Assembly: GCA_003695865.1 (NCBI GenBank)
Contig: RFGQ01000661.1
Location: 1 to 6,669 of the forward strand
Source of the DNA: Gemmatimonadota bacterium
GTDB lineage: Bacteria; Gemmatimonadota; Gemmatimonadetes; Longimicrobiales; Gaopeijiaceae
Direction of reading: 5' to 3'
DNA: 6,669 nt
The translations under genes were made by a program, and so were the position numbers. This document shows, in pieces, positions 1-6,219 of this stretch (within the stretch, counting starts at the first letter, position 1; each line of letters starts with the position of its first letter). Below the pieces are notes generated by a model. The model was not told where the DNA came from and ran no database searches. It saw only the letters and a program-made list of their open reading frames with translations.

Positions 1-260
1 AAAGGCTGGTTGCTCCCCGGCGGGAACGTCACGGGGTGGTAGCACTGCTCGAAGACCACCCGGCTCGGGCTCGCGATGTAGGCCGGCTCGGTGAGCGTCC
101 CGGCCGGATCGTAAGGGTTGCCACTCTCTGCCGGAATCAGCCTGCCCCCGCTGCCTTTCCGCATCGGCTGCAGGGGGGACCGGTATGCGATCGGCCACAG
201 AAAGAACATGATGGGGTGGCCCCAGGCGTCGGCGTCCCAGCGGCCGCTCTGCAGGCAGAG
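1..260 (-). CDS. Partial minus-strand coding region, unidentified (runs off left edge)
   Basis: This minus-strand frame has no stop from about 260 down to the left edge. Its third codon positions are almost all G or C while its first positions are only about 60% G/C, the usual sign of the true frame in GC-rich DNA. The peptide looks like a real globular protein: it includes WDADAWGHPIMFFLWP (codons ~239-192) and later NPYDPAG, RVVFEQCYHP and TFPPGSNQP. The DAWG-H-P stretch faintly recalls the C-terminal part of pseudopilin/prepilin-like proteins, where D-P/A-W-G-x-P is common, but I cannot name the family. No convincing start codon or ribosome binding site is visible. An ATG at 209-207 lies inside the conserved-looking stretch. 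To the right of ~260 the frame stays open but looks like antisense of the plus-strand gene. It is therefore probably an internal fragment whose start is missing or displaced by a rearrangement. Confidence 0.5.
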
Positions 261-527
261 CTGGCGCACGCGGGCGTGCACGGGGGCGTCGCCGAGCGCG
301 CCGCCGAACTGGCCGAGGCGCTGGTGCGGCTGCGGGACCGTGTGGCGGCCGCGCTCGCGGCCGGCACGGTCGAGCGGGACCGCGAGGCGTTCGAGCGCGA
401 GGTGCGCGAGCGCCTGGCCGCGTACCGCGATCCCGCCGAGGTGGCGCGCTACTTCGACACGTTCGGGGCCGCGACCGACTACGACGGCATGCGGCTGCAC
501 CTGGAACGTCTGGCGCGCCGCGCGTAA
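243..527 (+). CDS. C-terminal fragment of an Ala/Glu/Arg-rich helical protein, unidentified
   Basis: From about 243 the plus frame ending in TAA at 525-527 shows near-perfect G/C third positions and a plausible protein: a charged helical stretch (ERAAELAEALVRLRDRV, EAFEREVRERLAAY), then DPAEVARYFDTFGAATDYDG and a basic end, LERLARRA. There is no signal peptide or membrane segment in the visible part. The frame stays open upstream to the left edge, but before ~240 the codon pattern belongs to the opposite strand, so that extension is probably not protein. GTG codons at 216 and 276 could serve as starts, but neither has a clear ribosome binding site. The true N-terminus is therefore unknown and the gene may be broken at the inverted repeat at 246-261. 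It ends 51 bases before the M1 peptidase start on the same strand, so cotranscription is possible. I do not recognise the family. Confidence 0.5.
   Translation, partial: AALQAELAHAGVHGGVAERAAELAEALVRLRDRVAAALAAGTVERDREAFEREVRERLAAYRDPAEVARYFDTFGAATDYDGMRLHLERLARRA
246..261. repeat. Short inverted repeat at the strand-switch point
   Basis: GCTCTGC (246-252) and GCAGAGC (255-261) are perfect 7-base inverted arms separated by AG. The repeat sits where the coding signal changes from minus strand (left) to plus strand (right). It could be a chance palindrome, or the microhomology at which an inversion or a fold-back assembly or amplification chimera formed. Confidence 0.45.
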
Positions 528-558
528 GAACGTCGTGTGTATTCGTCAGCCCATGCGT

Positions 559-572
559 GGAGGGAGGAGGAG
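559..572 (+). promoter_or_regulatory. Strong ribosome binding site of the M1 peptidase gene
   Basis: A purine run GGAGGGAGGAGGAG ends six bases before the ATG at 579 and contains the GGAGG Shine-Dalgarno core more than once. It fixes the start at 579 rather than at the in-frame GTG at 537, which has no such site. Confidence 0.75.
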
Positions 573-578
573 ACGCAG

Positions 579-2597
579 ATGACGCATGCAGATCGGAAGG
601 GTCGTGAGGGCTCGGCGGCGGCGCGCCGCGCGCCCATCGTCCCCACCGCCTTTGCCGCCATCGCGCTGACCGCGCTCACCGTGTTCGGCGCCGCGCTGCC
701 GGTGGCCGCCCAGAGCCGGCCGCTGCCCGGGCCCCTGCCGGTGCCCCGCCTGATCCGCCAGGCCATCGACAACGAGACCCGCTCGCCCGACGGGCACCCG
801 GGCAAGCACTACTGGACGAACTACACCCGCTACCGGATCGAGGCGGAACTCGATCCGGAGACGGCCGAACTCAGGGGACGGGAAACCGTCGTCTACGAGA
901 ACCGTTCGCGCGGCGAGCTGCCCGCACTCTTCTTCAACCTCTATCAGAACCTGCACGCGCCCGGCGCGGTGCGGAACGAGCCGGTCGAGGTGACGGGCGG
1001 GGTGCACCTCGAGCGGGTGGCCGTGCAGGGGGTCGAGCTTCCCGACGGGATCGTGGGCCGCCGGGCCGGCTACCAGGTGCAGGGCACCGTGATGGCGCTG
1101 CGCCTGCCCGAGCCGCTCGAGAAGGGCGACACCGTGGCCGTCGAGATCGAGTGGAGCGTCACGCTGCCCCAGAACGGGGCGGGGCGCATGGGCCATTCCG
1201 AGCACGAGGTGTACTTCGTCGGCTACTGGTTCCCGAAGGCCGCCGTCTTCGACGACATCCGGGGCTGGGACGCCGAGAACTACATGGGCAACGCCGAGTT
1301 CTACGACGGCTTCGGCGACTACGAGGTGGCGCTCACCGTGCCCGAGGGCTGGACCGTGATGGGGACCGGCGAGCTGCTGAACCCGGCCATGGTCTACACG
1401 CCGACCGTGCTCGAGCGCCTGCGGGCTGCGGCCGAAGCCGACACGGTGGTGGCGGTGGTGACCCGCCGTGACCGCCGTGAGGGGGCCGTCACGGTGCCGG
1501 GCGTGGACGGCAAACTGGTCTACCGCTTCCGGGCCACGAACGTGCGCGACTTCGCCTGGACGGCGTCCAACGTGCAACGGTGGGACGCCACCAGCGCGGT
1601 GGTCCCCGACCGGGACGGCGACGGGCGCGAGGACCGCGTGCTCATCCACAGCTTCTGGCGGGACGACCGCGCGCCCCTGTGGTCGAAACAGGCGGCCTTC
1701 GCCAAGCACGCCATCGAGCACCACTCGCGCTACACCGGCATCCCCTATCCCTGGCCGCACATGACCTCGGTCGAGGGAGCCGACATCATCGGCGGTGGCA
1801 TGGAGTTTCCCATGCTCACGCTGATCGGGCCCTACAACGGCCGCACCTCGGAGGACCTCTACAACGTCACGGCGCACGAGCTGGCGCATATGTGGGTGCC
1901 CATGATCGTGGCCACCAACGAGCGGCGCTACGCGTGGATGGACGAGGGCTCCACGACCTTCCTCGAAGACCAGGCGCGGCCCGACCTTCGCCCGGGCGAG
2001 AACGCCGACTCCATCGAAGCGGCCAACTACGTGCGCATCGCCCGCCTCGAGCTCGAGGCGCCCATGATGACCCACGGCGACTACTACCCGCCGGGACCGG
2101 CGTACGGGACGGCCTCGTACAGCAAACCGGCGACGCTGCTCGTCACGCTGCGGGCGCTGCTGGGCGAGGATGTGTTCATGCGCGCCTACCGGGAGTTCCT
2201 GCGCGACTGGGCGTACAAGCACCCGACGCCGTGGGACTTCTTCAACACCTTCGAACGAGTCTCCGGGCGCGACCTCGACTGGTTCTGGGTGTCGTGGTAC
2301 TTCCACACTTGGGCGCTCGACCAGGCCGTGGCCGAGGTGCGCAGCGCCGCCGACGGCGGGCACGTGGTCGTGATCGAGGACCGCGGCTGGGCGCCCATGC
2401 CCGCGCACGTGCGCATCTGGACGAAGGGCGGGGTGCGCGACGAAGAGATTCCGGTGGACCGCTGGCTCGAGGGCCGCACACGGGTCGAGATCGTCGTACC
2501 GGCCGAAGCCGGCGAGGTGGAGAAGGTCGAGATCGACCCCGAGGGACGCTTCCCCGACCTGGACCGGGGCAACAACCGCTGGCGCGCCGGCGACTGA
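579..2597 (+). CDS. Secreted M1-family zinc metallopeptidase (aminopeptidase-like)
   Basis: A complete 672-residue protein, expected to cleave residues from peptide N-termini outside the cytoplasm. Residues 1-44 look like a Sec signal peptide: a basic start (R6, K7, R9, R16, R17), a hydrophobic core 20-42 and likely cleavage at VAA-QS after A44. There is no lipobox cysteine. An N-terminal beta domain (about 70-330) is followed by the gluzincin catalytic domain. GGMEF at 406-410 is the counterpart of the GAMEN exopeptidase motif (E409). The zinc site is HELAH 433-437 with E456 in WMDEG, giving exact HEXXH-X18-E spacing. Y514 in SYSKP is the candidate catalytic tyrosine. A tryptophan-rich segment DLDWFWVSWYFHTW precedes a C-terminal beta domain. 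All zinc ligands are present, so it should be active. DRDGDGRED at 344-352 resembles a calcium-binding loop. The start is set by the strong ribosome binding site. The substrate is unknown, and no co-functioning neighbour is evident. Similar secreted M1 proteins are common in Gemmatimonadota, from memory. Confidence 0.93.
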   Translation: MTHADRKGREGSAAARRAPIVPTAFAAIALTALTVFGAALPVAAQSRPLPGPLPVPRLIRQAIDNETRSPDGHPGKHYWTNYTRYRIEAELDPETAELRGRETVVYENRSRGELPALFFNLYQNLHAPGAVRNEPVEVTGGVHLERVAVQGVELPDGIVGRRAGYQVQGTVMALRLPEPLEKGDTVAVEIEWSVTLPQNGAGRMGHSEHEVYFVGYWFPKAAVFDDIRGWDAENYMGNAEFYDGFGDYEVALTVPEGWTVMGTGELLNPAMVYTPTVLERLRAAAEADTVVAVVTRRDRREGAVTVPGVDGKLVYRFRATNVRDFAWTASNVQRWDATSAVVPDRDGDGREDRVLIHSFWRDDRAPLWSKQAAFAKHAIEHHSRYTGIPYPWPHMTSVEGADIIGGGMEFPMLTLIGPYNGRTSEDLYNVTAHELAHMWVPMIVATNERRYAWMDEGSTTFLEDQARPDLRPGENADSIEAANYVRIARLELEAPMMTHGDYYPPGPAYGTASYSKPATLLVTLRALLGEDVFMRAYREFLRDWAYKHPTPWDFFNTFERVSGRDLDWFWVSWYFHTWALDQAVAEVRSAADGGHVVVIEDRGWAPMPAHVRIWTKGGVRDEEIPVDRWLEGRTRVEIVVPAEAGEVEKVEIDPEGRFPDLDRGNNRWRAGD

Positions 2598-2715
2598 CGC
2601 GGACGGCCGAAGAGGGCGGCTCACCTGCCGAGCGCTGCCGGCCCTGCGCGGTGGGCATGGGCAGCCGGCGCGCGGGCGGAGGATGCGGACGGCTGCGGCG
2701 GTCGGCGGCCGGTCG
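2598..2715. other. Convergent intergenic gap between M1 peptidase and dnaE2
   Basis: This 118-base spacer separates two genes that end towards each other, so a bidirectional terminator would be expected. The only candidate is a weak inverted repeat, GCTGCC (2634-2639) and GGCAGC (2660-2665), with a 20-base loop and no T-run on either side. I therefore see no convincing intrinsic terminator and no small gene. Confidence 0.5.
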
Positions 2716-5700
2716 TCAGCCGAAGTGCTTCACGCCGGGCGGTGAGCGCCGCAGCGCGGTGAGGTAGCGGAAGGGCGAGGCCGTGCCGCCCCGGTACTCG
2801 CCCCAGTACTCCATGGTGCCGGGCAGGGCGGGGTGGAGGCGTTCGCGCGTCTCCACCTCGCCTCCGCCCACGGCCTCGATGCGGCGGGCTACGACGTTGA
2901 GCGTGCCGCCGTCCTTGCGCAGCGTTCCGCGCACGAGCAGGAAGGGCTCCATGCGCACCACCGTGCGGTCGCGCTCGTAGATGTGCGGTTTCACAATGAC
3001 GTTTATCTGACCGAACTCATCTTCCATCAAGACAAAGACATAGCCTTTGGCCGTGGCGGGCCGCTGGCGCGCCACCACGAGCCCGGCCACGGTGACCAGC
3101 GCACCTTCGTCGAGGTCGATGAGACGGTCCGAACGCACCCGCGAGGGCGGCAGGTGATGCCCGAGCACGCTCAGGGGGTGCAGGTCGGTCGAGAAGCGCA
3201 GCATGCGGTATTCGGCGACCATGCGGTCCGCCTCGTCCAGGTCCGGAAAGCGCAGGCCGGCATAGGGCGTCTCGAGGCCCAGCTCGGTCTGGGGATGGTC
3301 TCCGCGGCGGCTCTCGCGGGCGCCGTCCGTCTCGGGTCCCAGCCACAGGCCCGCCTGCCAGAGCAGTTCCCGGCGCGTGAGCCCCGTCCGTTCGAAGCCA
3401 CCTACCCAGATCAGGTTCTCGACCGCGGGCCGCTTGAGCGCGGCGGGTGTGCGGCGCAGGAAGTCGGCCAACGAACGGTAGGGCCCCCCGCGTTCGCGCT
3501 CCCGCACGACGGCCTCGGCCACGTCCGCTCCCCAGCCGCGTACGAAGCCCAGACCCACCCGCAGCGCATCGCCCTCGGCGGTGCAGACCACGGCGCTGCG
3601 GTTCACGCAGGGTAGCAGAATACGCACCCCGTGGCGGCGCGCGTCGCGGCCGAGCGCATCGAGGGAGTAGAACCCCATGGGCTGGTTGTTGAAGAGCGCC
3701 ACGTAGTACTCGACCGGGTAGTACGTGCGCAGCCAGGCCGACTGGTAGGCGAGCAGCGCGAACGCGGCGGCGTGCGACTTGGGAAAGCCGAACTCGCTGA
3801 AGGCCACGACCTGCTCGAAGACGGTGCGCGCGGTGGTCTCGTCGACGCCGCGCGCCGCCGCTCCGTCGCGGAACGCCTCCCAGTGCGCCGCCATGGCTTC
3901 GCGGGAGCGCTTGCGGCTCATCGAGCGCCGCAGGCTCTCGGCCTGGCCGTCGCTGAAGCCGGCCAGCGCCTGGCAGACCTTGAGGACCTGATCCTGGAAG
4001 ATGATGACGCCCAGGGTCTCGCCGAGCGCCTCGGCGAGCAACGGATGCTCGTAAGGGACCTCGAAGTCGGGGTCCTCACGCTGCAGCTCGCGTCGGCGCA
4101 CGTAGGGGTTCACCGCGCCTCCCACGATGGGACCCGGCCGCACGATGGCCACCTGAACGGCCAGGTCGGCCAGATTGCGGGGCCGCACCCGGCGGATCAT
4201 CTGGATCTGCGCCCGGCTCTCGACCTGGAACATGCCCACCGTGTCGCCCGAGCAGATGCGGTCGTAGACGTGCGGGTCTTCGAAGTCGATGCGGGACAGG
4301 TCGGGCGCTTCGCCGTGCCGTTCGGCGATGAGGTCCACGGCGTCCTCGACGAGCGAGAGCATGCCGAGCGCGAGGAAGTCGATCTTGATGAAGCCCGCGT
4401 CCTCGCAGGAGTCCTTGTCCCACTGGCAGAGCACGCGTCCCTCCATGGCCGCGGCTTCGAGCGGCACGATCTCGACCAGCGGCCGGCTCGAGATGATCAT
4501 GCCCCCCACGTGCTGAGAGATGTGCCGGGGCAGGCGGCGGATGTCGTCGGCCAGTTCGCACAGGGCCTGCCACAGGGGCGCATCGGCCTTGTCGCGGAAC
4601 TCGGGAATGCGGCGCATCTCGTCGAGCAGCCCGCCGCCCGAGCGACGCTCGGCCAGCTTGGCCAGCTTCTCGAGGTCGCCCTGGGGCAGGTCGAGCGCCT
4701 TGCCGACCTCGCGCACGGTCGAGCGCGTGCGGTAGGTGGGGAAGGTGCACACGAGCCCGGCGTGCTCGCTGCCGTAGCGCTCGTAGATGCGCAGGATGAG
4801 CGCCTCGCGGATGTCGCGCGGGAAGTCGAGGTCGATGTCGGGAACCGTGCGCAGCGCCTCGTTGAGGAAACGTCCCAGAAAGAGGTTGGTGGCGACCGGG
4901 TCGACGTGTGAGAGTCCGATCAGGTAGCAGATGATGGACGACACGGACGAACCCCGCCCGCGGCCGGGCGGCAGACCCGACGACGCCCTCGGCGCCGTGC
5001 CGCGCACCTCGGCCGCCACTTCGCGGGCCAGGTCCATGATGTCGCGGTAGACCAGGAAGAAGCCCGCGAGCCCGTGCAGGTCGACGAGCTTGAGCTCCTG
5101 GTGGAGCCGCTCGCGGGCTTCGGCCTCGTGGGGCGAGCCCGGCGGGTAGCGCTCGCCGAGCTTGGCGAGGCAGACAGCGGCCAGCGTCTCGAGCGCGCCG
5201 CCCCGCTCGCTGCCCACGAAGTCGGGAAAGCGGTAGCCCAGGTCGCGGGTGAGGTCGAAGGAGGCGCAGCGCTCGCCGATCTCGAGCGTGGCGCGGAGCG
5301 CGTCGGGACGCGTGGCGAAGCGTGCGGCGACGCGCTCGGGTGCGGCGAGCGCGAAGCCGTGGTTGGGGCGGCGCGCGGCGTGCGACCCGTCCAGCGTCGA
5401 GCGGGTGCGGATCGCCACGAGCACGTCCTGCAGGCGGGCCCGCTCGACGCGGTGGTAGTGCACGTTGCCGGTGGCCACCACCGGGATGCCGAGCCGGTCG
5501 GCGAGTCGGCCGAGCTGCCGGTTGCGGAAGCCGTCGCCCTTCACGTCGTTGTCCTGCAGTTCGACGAACAACCGCCGCGGCCCGAAGGCCTGCAGCAGCC
5601 TGCGGGCGATCAGCTCGGCGGTCTGCACCGCGTCTTCGAAGGCGAGCGCGAGGGGGCCGCGCCGGCATCCGGTGAGGGCGATGAGACCTTCGTTGCCGGC

Positions 5701-6120
5701 CAGCAGGCGGCTCAGGGGGAGCGTGGGCAGGCCGCGCGGGCTCTCGAGGTGCGCCTCGCTCAGCAGCCGGCAGAGCGAGGCGTAGCCGGCCGGCGTCTCG
5801 GCGAGCAGGGTCATATGGGCGCCGCGCCGGAGTGGATCGGCCGTGTCGGGATCCTCGTCGGCGAGCCCGTCGACGCCGGCCGGCACGCCGGGCAGATCGA
5901 GGGCCAGCGTCACCTCGGCACCCGTGATGGGCTGCAGACCGTGGTCGTGGGCGGCCCGGGCGAACTCCATCGCGCCGTAGAGCCCGTTGTGGTCGGTGAG
6001 CGCGAGAGCCGGATACCCCAGTTCGAGCGCGCGCAGGACCAGTTCCTCGGGGTGTGAGGCGCCGTCGAGGAACGAGAACCCGGAGTGACAGTGCAGTTCG
6101 AGGTAGGGAGGCGTAGGCAT
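2716..6120 (-). CDS. dnaE2: Error-prone DNA polymerase III alpha subunit, DnaE2/ImuC type
   Basis: A complete 1134-residue C-family polymerase, predicted to carry out damage-tolerant, mutagenic synthesis across lesions. The N-terminal PHP domain (residues ~6-270) has LELHCHSGFSFLDGASHPEE with H10 and H12, then TDHNG (D43, H44) and GAEV (E69). The catalytic aspartates are D430 and D432 in PDIDLDF and D581 in KIDFLALG, matching E. coli DnaE D401, D403 and D555. QHVGGMI follows H533. FPKSH (779-783) and NNQPMGF (811-817) come next; the latter is typical of DnaE2 rather than replicative DnaE. A helix-hairpin-helix region follows, and an OB fold at ~1003-1085 (ARQRPATAKGYVFVLMEDE) is also DnaE2-like. 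An acidic insert at ~76-101 of the PHP domain helps make it slightly longer than the usual ~1030-1090 residues. The ATG at 6120 gives the classic N-terminus but has no Shine-Dalgarno. In many bacteria dnaE2 sits with imuA and imuB under LexA; neither is seen here, but a LexA-like site abuts the start. Confidence 0.93.
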   Translation of the reverse strand: MPTPPYLELHCHSGFSFLDGASHPEELVLRALELGYPALALTDHNGLYGAMEFARAAHDHGLQPITGAEVTLALDLPGVPAGVDGLADEDPDTADPLRRGAHMTLLAETPAGYASLCRLLSEAHLESPRGLPTLPLSRLLAGNEGLIALTGCRRGPLALAFEDAVQTAELIARRLLQAFGPRRLFVELQDNDVKGDGFRNRQLGRLADRLGIPVVATGNVHYHRVERARLQDVLVAIRTRSTLDGSHAARRPNHGFALAAPERVAARFATRPDALRATLEIGERCASFDLTRDLGYRFPDFVGSERGGALETLAAVCLAKLGERYPPGSPHEAEARERLHQELKLVDLHGLAGFFLVYRDIMDLAREVAAEVRGTAPRASSGLPPGRGRGSSVSSIICYLIGLSHVDPVATNLFLGRFLNEALRTVPDIDLDFPRDIREALILRIYERYGSEHAGLVCTFPTYRTRSTVREVGKALDLPQGDLEKLAKLAERRSGGGLLDEMRRIPEFRDKADAPLWQALCELADDIRRLPRHISQHVGGMIISSRPLVEIVPLEAAAMEGRVLCQWDKDSCEDAGFIKIDFLALGMLSLVEDAVDLIAERHGEAPDLSRIDFEDPHVYDRICSGDTVGMFQVESRAQIQMIRRVRPRNLADLAVQVAIVRPGPIVGGAVNPYVRRRELQREDPDFEVPYEHPLLAEALGETLGVIIFQDQVLKVCQALAGFSDGQAESLRRSMSRKRSREAMAAHWEAFRDGAAARGVDETTARTVFEQVVAFSEFGFPKSHAAAFALLAYQSAWLRTYYPVEYYVALFNNQPMGFYSLDALGRDARRHGVRILLPCVNRSAVVCTAEGDALRVGLGFVRGWGADVAEAVVRERERGGPYRSLADFLRRTPAALKRPAVENLIWVGGFERTGLTRRELLWQAGLWLGPETDGARESRRGDHPQTELGLETPYAGLRFPDLDEADRMVAEYRMLRFSTDLHPLSVLGHHLPPSRVRSDRLIDLDEGALVTVAGLVVARQRPATAKGYVFVLMEDEFGQINVIVKPHIYERDRTVVRMEPFLLVRGTLRKDGGTLNVVARRIEAVGGGEVETRERLHPALPGTMEYWGEYRGGTASPFRYLTALRRSPPGVKHFG

Positions 6121-6122
6121 AT

Positions 6123-6137
6123 GTTCGGGTTTTGTTC
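6123..6137 (-). promoter_or_regulatory. Candidate LexA (SOS) box, GTTC-N7-GTTC
   Basis: On the plus strand GTTC (6123-6126), seven bases, then GTTC (6134-6137); read towards dnaE2 this is GAAC-N7-GAAC, ending two bases before the ATG. This direct-repeat spacing is the established LexA box of Alphaproteobacteria, where dnaE2 is a classic SOS gene. Its use in this organism is an inference, since LexA boxes differ between phyla. Position and downstream gene both fit a repressor site between promoter and start codon. Confidence 0.5.
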
Positions 6138-6159
6138 GGTATCGGATCCGAACGATACC
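6138..6159. repeat. Nested palindromes upstream of dnaE2 (possible operator or stem-loop)
   Basis: GGTATCG (6138-6144) and CGATACC (6153-6159) are perfect 7-base inverted arms around an 8-base centre. Overlapping them are a 10-base palindrome TCGGATCCGA (6142-6151) and the pair GTTCGG (6134-6139)/CCGAAC (6148-6153). The arrangement could be a dimeric repressor site or an RNA stem-loop. There is no T-run to make it an intrinsic terminator for the upstream tlpA-like gene. Confidence 0.5.
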
Positions 6160-6180
6160 CGGACGGCCCGGGCGGAGCAA
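6152..6180 (-). promoter_or_regulatory. Possible sigma-70-like promoter for dnaE2
   Basis: Read towards dnaE2, TTGCTC (6180-6175) and TATCGT (6157-6152) are separated by exactly 17 bases. They match 3 of 6 and 4 of 6 positions of the E. coli consensus. Transcription would start near 6145 and leave a leader of about 25 bases, placing the LexA-like box between start site and ATG. The element is weak and the consensus may not apply in this phylum. Confidence 0.25.
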
Positions 6181-6219
6181 GGGGAGGAGGGGGTGAGGCG
6201 GGAGCGGTGTACGGGCCGC

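Noticed and set aside
3..242. Upstream extension of the plus-strand frame ending at 527
   Set aside because: The frame is open, but its third positions are AT-rich while the opposite strand has the wobble signature. The peptide is Arg/Pro-rich and not protein-like.
537..578. GTG start at 537 for the M1 peptidase
   Set aside because: There is no ribosome binding site before it, and it would translate through the strong purine-rich site that precedes the ATG at 579.
546..2624. Long minus-strand open frame (692 codons) opposite the M1 peptidase
   Set aside because: Its translation is rich in His, Val, Arg, Gly and Pro with no domain, as expected for the antisense of a GC-rich gene. The plus strand carries clear catalytic motifs and a ribosome binding site.
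2634..2665. Intrinsic terminator in the convergent gap
   Set aside because: Only six paired bases with a 20-base loop and no T-run in either direction.
3631..4911. Plus-strand open frame (426 codons) inside dnaE2
   Set aside because: Antisense shadow: dominated by Ala, Gly, Arg, His, Val and Leu, with no motif, opposite the DnaE2 catalytic domain.
6121..6180. TTG start at 6180 for dnaE2, adding 20 residues
   Set aside because: The extension would translate the palindromes and LexA-like box and gives a basic stretch not seen in DnaE2. The ATG at 6120 yields the usual N-terminus.
6179..6193. Purine run AAGGGGAGGAGGGGG as a plus-strand ribosome binding site
   Set aside because: The plus frame after it is antisense to the tlpA-like gene and has no protein-like content. 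On the dnaE2 strand the run is pyrimidine and cannot serve as a ribosome binding site.
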